Of a stretch of 64,000 nucleotides of DNA, positions 28,901 through 37,852 are shown piece after piece. The position numbers were made by a program, and so were the translations under genes. The DNA is from Sphingobacterium phlebotomi (lineage in GTDB: Bacteria > Bacteroidota > Bacteroidia > Sphingobacteriales > Sphingobacteriaceae), in the NCBI RefSeq assembly GCF_008180195.1, contig NZ_VTAV01000002.1, forward strand, positions 473,528-537,527. The letters are read 5' to 3'. The notes beneath the pieces were generated by a model, which was not told where the DNA came from, ran no database searches, and was given only the letters and a program-made list of their open reading frames with translations. Positions within the stretch are counted from its first letter, which is position 1, and each line of letters begins with the position of its first letter.

Positions 28901-29249
28901 TGGCTTCGGTCTAAATATGCCCAAAACGGTGTATGAAAACCATTGGACGATCGATAATACCGATGCTGACTATCCGCGGATCAGCAGATCGACACCGGTA
29001 AGAGTGTCGGACCGATTTATCGAGGACGGATCATTTTTGCGGCTCAAAAATATATCGTTGGCTTACAATCTTCCGTTGCAAGCATGGAATACTACTAAAT
29101 TACAACGGCTGCAGGTGTATGTGAGCGGGCAGAATCTACTTACGCTGACCAATTATTCGTGGTGGGATCCGGAAGTAAATTTTCGGCTTGACCATAATAG
29201 CTACCCGTCGGCAAGATCGGTTACCTTCGGTATCCGTGCCGGATTTTAA
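25959..29249 (+). CDS. SusC/RagA-type TonB-dependent transporter with STN domain
   Basis: A 1096-residue outer-membrane transporter. Signal region to about 43; an STN (secretin/TonB N-terminal) domain (about 45-115; VKLTAVLKDIQKLSGYNIFY) for contact with FecR; a carboxypeptidase-regulatory-like domain (about 138-205; GNVTNRVGEPLVGVTVSEKG); TonB-box region DELDEVVVVGYGTVRKADLT; plug (GRASGVHIRQSSGAPGPSIS, SIEILKDASATAIYGSRGA); then a long barrel ending in Phe (FGIRAGF). With the next SusD gene it forms the glycan-import complex of this PUL. The STN domain makes it the sensor of the sigma/FecR pair. Confidence 0.95.
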   Translation: MYKNYDILTPFCRRLKPRLFVMKLSLILMFVGTLQVSAFTFGQKVTLSRKNVKLTAVLKDIQKLSGYNIFYDKSIIPANASVDLQVNDVHVEKVLDGLLEKFHIGYKLVDKNIILMRKGDPSMTITGNLMPDQEKIVKGNVTNRVGEPLVGVTVSEKGTANSTMTDERGNYTLRMEGDAAILHFSFVGYEDQEISAGNRTVVDVVLNNRTDELDEVVVVGYGTVRKADLTGSVAQVKAREVNAFPNASALQALSGRASGVHIRQSSGAPGPSISVRVRGGNSIQGSNEPLYVIDGFPIAGSNPSIVNTADIESIEILKDASATAIYGSRGANGVVIITTKKGKEGRTDVSFETSYSSQQLIRKLDLMNAAEYARFYNAQAINDNVAPYFTEEEISGFGEGFDWQDFVFRRAPMTTAALGIAGGNEKTQFSINGSFFGQDGIIKGSNYHRYSLQSSIDHKVNDKISVELNTVLSRLTTERRDNGGGNRGNSMIAAAISAPPTLTPYNEDGSYRILHTAYPFLATDLRNPINWINERTDGTKANVALINAAASYRITPDLLLKIAGGLENRDDRSDSYTSTLFFDSPGRATVSTVQEMSLLNENTLNYSKTFNDKHNLAAVMGITYQNFTNTFVSAGGTDFLSDIYGSDNLGAAGTPGVPGSGYIKSALISFLGRVNYSYDDRYLATVSFRRDGSSRYSPGSKWGNFPSAALAWRISNESFMDNITGISDLKLRTSWGLTGSQAIDPYTTLNLLSPGKTIFNDEYFNTVGPSTRLPNDLTWETTEQFDLGADVGILNNRILLTADYYVKNTRDLLSDVRLPASMGYTTTIRNVGKVQNKGVEFGIEARPFEGSFTWNINANIAFNKNKVISLYNHEDVLRDNIGMVIVSDATSILREGRPVGQFWGYIEDGYNENGDILFRDVNQDGNITSADKTYIGDANPDFTYGFNSVMNYKNFEFSFFLQGTHGNDIFNASSITNTMDYGFGLNMPKTVYENHWTIDNTDADYPRISRSTPVRVSDRFIEDGSFLRLKNISLAYNLPLQAWNTTKLQRLQVYVSGQNLLTLTNYSWWDPEVNFRLDHNSYPSARSVTFGIRAGF

Positions 29250-29268
29250 CTTTTTTACAGTTTATAGG

Positions 29269-30717
29269 ATGAAAAAATTGAAATTAAATACGATGAAGAG
29301 ATTAATATTCACGTTGGGTATATTGGCACTTTTTGTAGCGTGCGAAAAGGCCCTCGAAGAAACACCCAGACAGATCTCGGAGGAGAATTTCTATAATACG
29401 GCAGAAGAAGTGGAAGCCGCGGTGAATGCGATTTATAATCCGTTGCGTAAAGACCTCCTGCCGAACTATATTGCTACGTTAGAGTGTCATTCGGACTGGA
29501 TGTATGGTCGTGGCAGTTGGGCTCCCCTGAGCAATTACCAGGGATTGGATGATGCGAATATAACACGTATCCAAGGTTTTTGGGATGGGTTCTACCTAGC
29601 GATCAGGAACGCAAACCTGGTTGTCTTGAACGCAGCGGAGCGGGAGGAGTTCGGGAAATACGTTGCCGAGGCAAAATTCCTGCGTGCTTTTTCCTATTTT
29701 CAGTTGGTAAGAAATTGGAGCGGTGTACCGCTGCGTACGGAGGAAACAATGGAAGAAAAGGATCTTTCACGTAGTACAGAAGAGCAAGTCTATCAGTTGA
29801 TTCTGGATGATCTGACAACAGCAACAATATTGCTGCCGGAAGCCGCTTCGGTTAGTGGCCGACCGACTAAATGGGCCGCTAAAACACTACTAGCGGATGT
29901 ATACTTGCAATTGGAACGCTATAGCGAAGCGGCAGAGCTGGCCAGCGAAGTTGTCCAGGCAGGTTTTAGTTTAGTCAGCGTGAGTGGACCTGAAGACTAC
30001 CAGTATAGAATTTTTGGACCGGATATCACCGGTAGCACCGAGGAGATTTTTGCGCTAAAGTATGCACGTCTTCCCTCGCAGGGCAATTACATACTGTGGA
30101 TATCCAACCACCCCAGTACCAAATTGCTCACCGCAGATGGTACAGGAGCTTATGCCGTTCATGGCGACGCGACCAACGCGAATTATATCGAGTGGAATAA
30201 CGACGATATCCGCAAGCAGCTCTGGGACCAGATCGACTTCGGCTTGGGGCCTAATACGCTGGTCAGTTCAAAGTATGTGGATCCGGATGCGCTTGATGCG
30301 AATACCGCAGGAAACGACCTACCTATATATCGGTTATCGGATGCTTTGCTGATCTTTGCTGAGGCATCTGCAAAAGCGGAAAATACGGTTAGCACGGCAG
30401 CCATGGAAGCACTGAACAAAGTGCATCGGAGGGCTTACGGCTATGCACCGAATGAACCAGCTACGGTTGATTACGACCCTGCCGATTATGACAGCGAGAC
30501 CTTTGTGGATCTCGTCATACAGGAACGGGGATATGAATTCCTATATGAAGGGAAGCGTTGGTTGGAACTGAAGCGGACTGGAAAGCTGGATGAACGCATT
30601 CAACATGGTAAAGGGAAATCGATCGTTCAAAAGCATTTACTTTGGCCGATCCCTCTTTCTGAGACAAATTACAACAATGCAATTGACCCGGTGACTGATC
30701 AGAACCCGGGATATTAA
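29269..30717 (+). CDS. SusD/RagB-family glycan-binding lipoprotein
   Basis: I choose ATG 29269 (482 residues; ATG 29293 is also possible). The longer frame to 29188 runs back into susC. Lipobox LFVAC lies near residue 26; the SusD-type TPR fold is seen in SEENFYNTAEEVEAAVNAIY, FWDGFYLAIRNANLVV, VAEAKFLRAFSYFQLVRNW, and the C-terminal half has ELTSS-like and YRLSDALLIFAEASA, VIQERGYEFLYEGKRWLELK, and finally QNPGY. It lies 19 bp after susC and caps its barrel at the cell surface. Confidence 0.94.
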   Translation: MKKLKLNTMKRLIFTLGILALFVACEKALEETPRQISEENFYNTAEEVEAAVNAIYNPLRKDLLPNYIATLECHSDWMYGRGSWAPLSNYQGLDDANITRIQGFWDGFYLAIRNANLVVLNAAEREEFGKYVAEAKFLRAFSYFQLVRNWSGVPLRTEETMEEKDLSRSTEEQVYQLILDDLTTATILLPEAASVSGRPTKWAAKTLLADVYLQLERYSEAAELASEVVQAGFSLVSVSGPEDYQYRIFGPDITGSTEEIFALKYARLPSQGNYILWISNHPSTKLLTADGTGAYAVHGDATNANYIEWNNDDIRKQLWDQIDFGLGPNTLVSSKYVDPDALDANTAGNDLPIYRLSDALLIFAEASAKAENTVSTAAMEALNKVHRRAYGYAPNEPATVDYDPADYDSETFVDLVIQERGYEFLYEGKRWLELKRTGKLDERIQHGKGKSIVQKHLLWPIPLSETNYNNAIDPVTDQNPGY

Positions 30718-30739
30718 CAAGCTAGAAACCTTTAAAGGA

Positions 30740-32107
30740 ATGGACAAAATGAAAAGAAGATCAGCGATAGCCACATTGGGAGCAATCTCCTTAGGATTGA
30801 CTACACCTCGATTGCTCAAAGGGGAGGTGCTACAAGGCCCGCGTATAATCAAAAAAGAAATGCTCACTACCGATATCCTTGTGATCGGTGGTGGCACAGC
30901 AGGCGTGATAGCTGCAGTGCAAGCCGGAAGGGCGGGGAAGAAAACCATTTTGGTCGAAAACGGAAGTATGTTGGGCGGTACTACCACGACGGGTGGGGTC
31001 GCGTTTCCTGGTATTTTCTTCGCTTGGGGCAAGCAGGTTATCGGTGGTATAGGCTGGGAAATGATTCAGGAAGCAGTCGCGTTGAACGATGATAAATTAC
31101 CCGACTTTTCCACGCCTCATGGTCGCCAACATTGGCGTCATCAAGTGCGTTTAAATGGTCCCCTTTATGCAATGGTAATCGAAGACAAATGTGTGGAGGC
31201 GGGCGTGAGTCTTCGATTTTACGAAACGCCGGTAGCAATCGTGCCACATAAGAATGGTTGGAAAGTAACTACGATCGGAAAAGGAACGCAAACCGAAATT
31301 GTTTGCAATCAATTGATTGATTGCACTGGAAATGCGCTTGCAGTCTCCTTGGCGGGATTTAACTTGCTGCGGGAGAAAGAGACACAGCCGGGCACGTTGA
31401 TGTTCCGTATTGGTGGATATTCCATGGATCAACTCGATATGAAACGGATTAAGGATGAATTTAATGCCGCGGTCGATCGTGGCGACCTTATTAAAGGAGA
31501 GTTTCTAAATGTTGAATCTTTGCTTCGTAACGCAGGTGATAATGTGCAGCACATCGCAAGCGCAGATGCCACCACGTCTGTATCGCACAGCATTGCAAAC
31601 ATCAGCGGGCGGGCATCGCTGCTTAGAACACTGAAGTTTCTTCGGACGTTGCCCGGTTTAACGGGTTTAAAGGTGTTGGATATGCAGAACGAAACAGCCG
31701 TCCGTGAGACTTATCGCATTGATAGCATCTACCAGATTACACACGAAGACTACGTCACCGGTAGAGTTTTTGAAGATTCGGTTTCTTATTCTTACTATCC
31801 TATAGACCTACACGACGAACAAGGAGTAATTCCTAAACACCTTGAAGAGGGGCGGGTCGCATCCGTACCGTTAAGGTCACTGATTCCGAAAGGGAGCCGG
31901 AATTTGATCGTCGCTGGTCGTAGTGTCGGGAGTGATCGTTTGGCAAATTCAGCTTTACGCGTCCAAGCTTCCTGTATGGGTATGGGGCAAGCTGCAGCGG
32001 CTGCTGCGGTATTGGCAAACACGCAGGGTAAAACACCTGCGGAGGTAACGATGTCGGATTTGACGGAATTATTGATGCAACATGGCGCCATCGTACCGGG
32101 AGGATAG
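30740..32107 (+). CDS. FAD-dependent oxidoreductase (PUL-linked)
   Basis: A 455-residue protein that begins with a twin-arginine-like signal (MKRRSAIATLGAISLGL; ATG 30749 is a possible start). FAD-binding Rossmann motif DILVIGGGTAGVIAAVQAGR, then NGSMLGGTTTTGG, CTGNALAVSLAG, and a C-terminal NLIVAGRSVGSDRLANSALR with ASCMGMGQAAAAAAVLA are features of the FAD-dependent oxidoreductase family common in Bacteroidota PULs. Export as a folded flavoprotein is inferred from the RR signal. It lies 22 bp after susD, so it is in the same operon. The substrate, perhaps a sugar or a product of the glycan, is unknown. Confidence 0.85.
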   Translation: MDKMKRRSAIATLGAISLGLTTPRLLKGEVLQGPRIIKKEMLTTDILVIGGGTAGVIAAVQAGRAGKKTILVENGSMLGGTTTTGGVAFPGIFFAWGKQVIGGIGWEMIQEAVALNDDKLPDFSTPHGRQHWRHQVRLNGPLYAMVIEDKCVEAGVSLRFYETPVAIVPHKNGWKVTTIGKGTQTEIVCNQLIDCTGNALAVSLAGFNLLREKETQPGTLMFRIGGYSMDQLDMKRIKDEFNAAVDRGDLIKGEFLNVESLLRNAGDNVQHIASADATTSVSHSIANISGRASLLRTLKFLRTLPGLTGLKVLDMQNETAVRETYRIDSIYQITHEDYVTGRVFEDSVSYSYYPIDLHDEQGVIPKHLEEGRVASVPLRSLIPKGSRNLIVAGRSVGSDRLANSALRVQASCMGMGQAAAAAAVLANTQGKTPAEVTMSDLTELLMQHGAIVPGG

Positions 32108-32124
32108 TCAGAAAGGGTGAAATT

Positions 32125-33237
32125 ATGGTCATACGGTTCTTAGAAACGACGTTTATTGTACTGCTTTTTTTATATGGGACTACCTCTACTTTTGGCCAGC
32201 GCAGTCAGGAAACAACACGTTATTTCGCACCACCTACTCTGCCGCAAAATGTTTCTGATGTCAATAAAATACTTATAGATACCGGTGAAGCCTCCACTCC
32301 AAAAGATACCCTTTTTCAGTTGTTGACTGCACGTGGCACTCCGATATCGTATTATCGGAAGATAAATACGGAAGTCTGCTTTGATGAATCTTGTCGATTG
32401 CTGCGCGTAAACCTGTATTGGAATGTGACGGGTCGATACCTTGGTTTTGAACTTCCTCCAGCGGAATTTTTAAGCAAAGCGGAGCATGAACCTTTCCATG
32501 AACAGGAATACCAGCAATTGCATACCATATTGGCCGATAGTCTTTCGCCCATTGGCGACTTCGATTACCAAAAGTTGGTTCCGGAGAACACTACTCCTGA
32601 ACGGGTAGATGGTGTAACCCGTCCCACATCCAAGGATGTACTGCAGTATGTGGTAAAAGGGGCAGTCTTTACTACGCACACGATGTGGAACCTGGTTTAT
32701 GGCCAGACGCGGAAGGATGTTGAACATGCAACTGAAGCGGCACTGAATCCTCGTTTTCTACTGGATATACTGAAGAGCCACGATGCCTGGGATAGATATT
32801 GGGCCTTGGATAGAATGCATATGTTGCCAGATGTTCCACCGCAAGTGAAAGATAGGGTGATTAGTTTTGTGTGCGATAGTTCCTATAACCTTGCATTACA
32901 TGCCCTAACTGTTTTACCAAAGGATTGGGGTGAAGATTCCGCTGCCCAACAGGCGTTATGGTTGACATTTGACTGTGTACTACCGGCATTGAAACCAAAG
33001 GTGATGGAGAAACTCAGCACATACGAAAAATTAAACAGATCGATTTTGCTGGATATCGCTGACCGCTTGCCAACAATGTACGGTCCCGTATTGAATGCCG
33101 CACTGCAGTGTCTACGGAAGTACCTTCCGGAAGAACCGGAAATTCTTCAGCGTGTAACCGCATTGCTTGATCATAACAATCCATATATAGTGAAGCAAAT
33201 TAAGAAATTCCTTCAAGAAATTCCTGCGAATGATTAA
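32125..33237 (+). CDS. Exported protein of unknown function, HEAT-like C-terminus
   Basis: A 370-residue protein with a signal peptide (to about FGQRSQ). The N-terminal half has a conserved-looking block (CFDESCRLLRVNLYWNVTG, Cys85 and Cys90) and HEPFHEQEYQQLHTILADSL. Residues 161-168 (VDGVTRPT) resemble a degenerate FMN-attachment motif of the D-x-x-S/T-G-A-T kind, followed by VVKGAVFTTHTMWNLVYG. The C-terminal half (about 205-365) consists of HEAT-like helices. It sits 17 bp after the FAD oxidoreductase. I do not recognise the family; an electron-transfer partner of that flavoenzyme is a hypothesis only. Confidence 0.6.
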   Translation: MVIRFLETTFIVLLFLYGTTSTFGQRSQETTRYFAPPTLPQNVSDVNKILIDTGEASTPKDTLFQLLTARGTPISYYRKINTEVCFDESCRLLRVNLYWNVTGRYLGFELPPAEFLSKAEHEPFHEQEYQQLHTILADSLSPIGDFDYQKLVPENTTPERVDGVTRPTSKDVLQYVVKGAVFTTHTMWNLVYGQTRKDVEHATEAALNPRFLLDILKSHDAWDRYWALDRMHMLPDVPPQVKDRVISFVCDSSYNLALHALTVLPKDWGEDSAAQQALWLTFDCVLPALKPKVMEKLSTYEKLNRSILLDIADRLPTMYGPVLNAALQCLRKYLPEEPEILQRVTALLDHNNPYIVKQIKKFLQEIPAND

Positions 33238-33318
33238 TTTGCGAAGATTCAAATCGAAGGGCAAGCTCCGAAAGAACTTAAAATAGGCCAAAATTAATCT
33301 GATAAAGAAAAACCCCGT

Positions 33319-35619
33319 ATGAAGACGAAACAAATATGTTTACTACTATTTTTTTCTATTATATTATTTTCTAACCGAATAGTGGCCCAAGAATGGAAAG
33401 GCAAGTGGATTGGATTAGCGTCTCAAGATACAAGTTTGATCAACATCTGGGCTGGCTTTCGGAAAGATTTTCACATCGATAGATTGCCCAAACAAGCGAT
33501 AGCAAAGATTGCAGTGGACAGTAAATATTGGCTTTATGTCAATGACGAACTTGTCGTATTCGAGGGTGGGTTAAAAAGGGGGCCTAATCCAAATGACACC
33601 TATTATGATGAAGTGGATATTAGCAAATCTCTTAAGAAAGGGAGCAATACTATAGCAGTCAAGGTCTGGTACTTTGGGAAACATGGTTTTTCGCACAATA
33701 GTAGTGGTAAACTGGGGCTTCTGTTTGATTTGCAGAGCGATAATTTTGAACTTTACAGTAACAAAAGCTGGCTAGTCAAACGGTTGGTTGAATACCAGTC
33801 CGCTCCAGGTAAGGAACCTAATTTCAGATTGCCTGAGTCCAACATTCTGTACGATGCCCGTGTGGCGGATATGGGTTGGTTTAGCCGCAAGGGAGATGTG
33901 ACTTCTTTTGAGCCAGCGGTGGAGGAAGGTATTGTCGGGTCTGCGCCATGGAACAATCTCGTTAAACGGCCGATTCCGCTATGGAAAGATTTTGGCCTGA
34001 AAACATTTCATCCCCAGGACGTCGTCCGAAATGGAGATACCGTCATCTGCAGGCTGCCATACAATATGCAGTTCACCCCATATTTTGACATGGAAGCCAA
34101 TGAAGGAGACTCGATCAGTATCGTTACAGATAACTATTTGTATTATAACGGTTCGGCCGAAAATATACGTGCAGCATACGTCGCCAAAGATGGTCGTCAG
34201 CAGTATGAAAGCCTGGGATGGATCAATGGACATGTATTGTACTTCATCGTTCCCGAACATGTCAAGATAAATCAATTAATGTATCGCGAAACGGGCTACG
34301 ATACAGAATTCGCCGGATTTTTCGAATGCTCCGATCCCTTTTTCAATAAGCTTTGGCAAAAAGCTGCTCGTACGCTATACATAACCATGCGTGACACCTA
34401 TATGGATTGCCCCGACCGTGAACGGGCGCAATGGACGGGTGATGCGGTGCTTGAAGCTCAGGAAGCTTTTTATGCGTTGACTCCTTCTTCTCACGCGCTG
34501 GCCAGAAAGTGGCTGTATGAGCTAATTGGTTGGCAAAAAGTGGATGATGTTCTGTTTTCCCCGATTCCTGCTGGAAATTGGGATAAAGAACTCCCCGATC
34601 AGGCACTTGCAAGTATTGGTTATTATGGGATTTGGATGTACTATATGCATACAGGCGATAAGCAGGCAATCGTAGATCTTTATCCGGCTATCCAAAAGTA
34701 TATTTCGCTTTGGGAGAAGGATAAAGATGGTTTGGTTCTATTGCGGGAAGGGGGATGGCAATGGGGCGATTGGGGGGAGAATAAAGACATGCTATTGCTC
34801 TATAACCTATGGTATTATCTAGCTTTGAAAGGAAGTTATCTGATGGCTGATGAAATGGGCTATAACGGGGATATGCTCCAGATTGGGGAGGAAATGAAAC
34901 GGTTTAAGCAAGCCTTCAATCAGCGGTTCTGGAATGGGAAGGAATACCGAGATCCCTCCTACAGCGGCAAGACAGATGATAGGGTACACGCTTTGGCAGT
35001 TCTCGCCGATATTGCTGATAAGGATAGATATGATCTTATTTTGGATGTCTTTTCGAAGCAGGAGCATGCGAGTCCTTATATGGAGAAATATGTGTTCGAG
35101 GCGATGTACAAGATGAGACAACCTGTTTTAGCTAATGCCCGTCATAAAAAACGTTTTGCCGAAATGGTCAACAATCCTAACTTTACCACGCTTTTCGAAG
35201 GTTGGGGTATCGGTAAGGATGGGTATGGTGGAGGTACCGTAAACCATGCCTGGAGTGGTGGAGGGCTTACCATCATGTCGAGTGAGGCTTGTGGCATCAA
35301 GCCATTAGAACCGGGGTATAAAACATTCTCGGTGACGCCCCATTTAGGTGATCTGTCGTATGCCAAAACCAAGGTTCCATCGATCAAGGGCGAGATAGCG
35401 AGTTCTATCAGCCGCTCTGCTGATCAAATGGCGGTAAAGTTCAATGTTCCTAAGGGTACAACAGCTCTTTTCGAACTTCCTTTCGAGAAGTATAAATCTA
35501 TTCTTATCAATGGAATTCCTGTGGACGAATCCATAGAAAAAGGAAAAATAGCGGTAGGAAATTCGGATAGACAATGGATAATTCCCGAAGGAAAGTGGGA
35601 AATTAAAATAAGTATCTAA
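33319..35619 (+). CDS. GH78-like alpha-L-rhamnosidase
   Basis: A 766-residue secreted protein (signal peptide ending at IVAQEWKG). It opens with WKGKWIG and a jelly-roll domain (YWLYVNDELVVFEGGLKRGP). The barrel carries the GH78-type motif TYMDCPDRERAQWTGDAVLE, whose Asp/Glu pair fits the catalytic residues, and W-rich GGWQWGDWGENKDMLLLYN. The end (EACGIKPLEPGYKTFSVTPH, then LGDLSYAKTKVPSIKGEI) matches the other GH78 gene at 21556. It is the last gene of the PUL, 81 bp after the unknown protein, and points to a rhamnose-containing substrate. Confidence 0.88.
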   Translation: MKTKQICLLLFFSIILFSNRIVAQEWKGKWIGLASQDTSLINIWAGFRKDFHIDRLPKQAIAKIAVDSKYWLYVNDELVVFEGGLKRGPNPNDTYYDEVDISKSLKKGSNTIAVKVWYFGKHGFSHNSSGKLGLLFDLQSDNFELYSNKSWLVKRLVEYQSAPGKEPNFRLPESNILYDARVADMGWFSRKGDVTSFEPAVEEGIVGSAPWNNLVKRPIPLWKDFGLKTFHPQDVVRNGDTVICRLPYNMQFTPYFDMEANEGDSISIVTDNYLYYNGSAENIRAAYVAKDGRQQYESLGWINGHVLYFIVPEHVKINQLMYRETGYDTEFAGFFECSDPFFNKLWQKAARTLYITMRDTYMDCPDRERAQWTGDAVLEAQEAFYALTPSSHALARKWLYELIGWQKVDDVLFSPIPAGNWDKELPDQALASIGYYGIWMYYMHTGDKQAIVDLYPAIQKYISLWEKDKDGLVLLREGGWQWGDWGENKDMLLLYNLWYYLALKGSYLMADEMGYNGDMLQIGEEMKRFKQAFNQRFWNGKEYRDPSYSGKTDDRVHALAVLADIADKDRYDLILDVFSKQEHASPYMEKYVFEAMYKMRQPVLANARHKKRFAEMVNNPNFTTLFEGWGIGKDGYGGGTVNHAWSGGGLTIMSSEACGIKPLEPGYKTFSVTPHLGDLSYAKTKVPSIKGEIASSISRSADQMAVKFNVPKGTTALFELPFEKYKSILINGIPVDESIEKGKIAVGNSDRQWIIPEGKWEIKISI

Positions 35620-35630
35620 TTCGTAATCCC

Positions 35631-35638
35631 TATCTTTG
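35631..35638 (+). promoter_or_regulatory. -7 box TATCTTTG of the M3 peptidase gene
   Basis: TAnnTTTG element 21 nt before the ATG at 35660. Confidence 0.6.
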
Positions 35639-35659
35639 CTAAAAAACTAAACAACACGA

Positions 35660-37777
35660 ATGAATAAATTAAAACTCTTACCATTTTGTATCGTCGTTGC
35701 AGCAGTAGTCGTGGGTTGCCAAGAGGCGGACAACATCCAAGATGAAAACAATCCATTACTGTCGACTTATGATACACCATTCCAAGTTCCGCCATTCGAC
35801 AAAATTAAGGATGAACATTTTCGACCCGCATTCAGGGCTGCTTTAACGCAGCACAACGAAGAAATTGATACGATTATAAACACCGCAGACGATCCTACTT
35901 TTGAAAACACCATCGTCGCATTGGAAAATGCCGGGAGTGTATTGGGAAATGTTTCGCGTATATTCTTTAATCTAAATTCGGCGAACACCAATGATTCTAT
36001 TCAGGCGATCGCGAAAGATATGGCTCCGGTATTGTCCGCACATGGCGACGAGATTTCCTTAAACGAAAAGCTTTTTGCACGTGTGAAGAACGTATATGAT
36101 AGCCGCGACTCTTTACAGTTAAATGCAGAAGATGCCAAGTTATTGGAAGAAACCTATAAAGGATTTGTCCGCGCCGGTGCAAATCTTTCGGAAAGTGATA
36201 AAGAGAAGCTGAAGAAGATCAATTCCGAATTATCCGTGTTAACGAATGACTTCGGACAAAATCTGTTGGCAGAGACCAATGCGTACGAATTGGTCGTGGA
36301 TAATGAAGAAGACTTAGCTGGACTTCCTACGGCTTTAAAACAAGCTGCCGCTGATGAAGCTAAAACCAAGGGGAAAGAAGGAAAATGGGTTTTTACGCTT
36401 CAGAACCCATCGGTGATGCCTTTCTTACAGTATGCCGAAAACCGTGAGTTGCGTAAAGAAATTTGGAATGCCTACCAAATGCGTGGAAACAACGGCAACG
36501 ATAATGACAATAAAGAAATCCTGCTTAAAACGGCAAATCTTCGTTTAGAGAAAGCAAAATTATTGGGTTATAGTTCGCACGCTGCGTATGTATTGGAAGA
36601 AGCGATGGCAGAAAATCCGACAAACGTGTATGCTTTGTTGAATAAAATATGGACACCTGCATTAGAAAAAGCAAAAGCTGAAGCAGCCGACATTCAAAAG
36701 GAAATTGAAGCCGCGGGAGGAGATTTTCAAGTAGCACCATATGACTGGAGATATTACCAAGAAAAAATCCGTAAAGCAAAATATGCGTTGAACGAAGAAG
36801 AAATTAAGCCTTATTTCAGTTTAGCAGCAGTACGACAAGGTGCTTTTGATACCGCCAATAAATTGTACGGATTAAGTTTTGTAGCATTAAGTAACGTGCC
36901 TACTTACCACGAGGAAGTGGAGGTATATGAAGTAAAAGATAGAGATGACGAGCATTTAGGCTTACTTTATGCTGATTTCTTTCCGAGAGAATCGAAAAGA
37001 GGTGGTGCCTGGATGACGTCCTACCGTTCACAAAGTACAAAAGATGGAGAGCGTGTAGCTCCCGTTATTTCTATTGTTTGCAACTTTACCAAGCCTGTGG
37101 GAGATGAGCCTGCTTTATTAACATTTGATGAAGCCACTACGCTATTCCATGAGTTTGGACATGCTTTGCATGGGCTGTTATCGAATGTAAAATACCGCAG
37201 TTTAGCGGGTACGGCCGTATCGCGCGACTTCGTAGAACTACCCTCGCAGGTGATGGAAAACTGGGCTGCAGATCCGGAGGTATTGAAAACGTATGCCAAA
37301 CATTTTAAAACTGGGGAAGCTATTCCAGATCCGTTGATTGAAAAAATGGAACAGGCCGGAACCTTTGATCAGGGATTTGCAACAGTGGAATATGTTGCAG
37401 CTTCTTTGTTAGATCTAGATTATCACGCGACTACAAAGCCTATCGAGGGCGATGTGAATGCGTTTGAAGCAGCCGGTATGCAAAAAATTGGATTAATTGA
37501 TGCCATTATTCCGCGCTACAGAAGTACATACTTCCAGCATATTTTCTCTGGTGGATATTCTGCAGGTTACTATGCCTATATTTGGGCAGAAGTATTGGAT
37601 TCCGATGCTTTTGCAGCGTTCAAAGAAAATGGGCTATTCGACCAGGCTACAGCTACTTCTTTCCGTGAGCATATCTTGGAAAAAGGCGGTACAGGTAACC
37701 CGGCCGAAATGTACAGACAATTTAGACGTAAAGACCCTGATCCGGTTTATTTGATGAAAAAACGTGGATTGAATTAG
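35660..37777 (+). CDS. M3-family zinc metallopeptidase (peptidyl-dipeptidase Dcp type)
   Basis: A 705-residue lipoprotein form (lipobox VVGC at about Cys20) of the thimet-oligopeptidase/Dcp family. The zinc site LFHEFGHALHGLLS lies at about 494-507 with the third-ligand Glu in the following helix region. The N-terminal helices (PFQVPPFDKIKDEHFRPAFR) and the C-terminal YRSTYFQHIFSGGYSAGYYA and RKDPDPVYLMKKRGL are family hallmarks. It cleaves dipeptides from oligopeptide ends, here probably in the periplasm. It has its own -7 box, so it does not belong to the PUL. Confidence 0.93.
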   Translation: MNKLKLLPFCIVVAAVVVGCQEADNIQDENNPLLSTYDTPFQVPPFDKIKDEHFRPAFRAALTQHNEEIDTIINTADDPTFENTIVALENAGSVLGNVSRIFFNLNSANTNDSIQAIAKDMAPVLSAHGDEISLNEKLFARVKNVYDSRDSLQLNAEDAKLLEETYKGFVRAGANLSESDKEKLKKINSELSVLTNDFGQNLLAETNAYELVVDNEEDLAGLPTALKQAAADEAKTKGKEGKWVFTLQNPSVMPFLQYAENRELRKEIWNAYQMRGNNGNDNDNKEILLKTANLRLEKAKLLGYSSHAAYVLEEAMAENPTNVYALLNKIWTPALEKAKAEAADIQKEIEAAGGDFQVAPYDWRYYQEKIRKAKYALNEEEIKPYFSLAAVRQGAFDTANKLYGLSFVALSNVPTYHEEVEVYEVKDRDDEHLGLLYADFFPRESKRGGAWMTSYRSQSTKDGERVAPVISIVCNFTKPVGDEPALLTFDEATTLFHEFGHALHGLLSNVKYRSLAGTAVSRDFVELPSQVMENWAADPEVLKTYAKHFKTGEAIPDPLIEKMEQAGTFDQGFATVEYVAASLLDLDYHATTKPIEGDVNAFEAAGMQKIGLIDAIIPRYRSTYFQHIFSGGYSAGYYAYIWAEVLDSDAFAAFKENGLFDQATATSFREHILEKGGTGNPAEMYRQFRRKDPDPVYLMKKRGLN

Positions 37778-37819
37778 CGGGCCGATATATTCGCCGATTT
37801 CTATAAAAAAGTTTCTCTT

Positions 37820-37852
37820 AGAGCCGCTAACTAATATGGTAGCGGCTCTTTG
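37820..37852. terminator. Hairpin between convergent genes at 37.8 kb
   Basis: Perfect 10-bp stem AGAGCCGCTA / TAGCGGCTCT with 10-nt loop. The right arm overlaps the 3' end of the minus-strand gene; a T-rich tail follows on that strand. Likely bidirectional. Confidence 0.6.
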
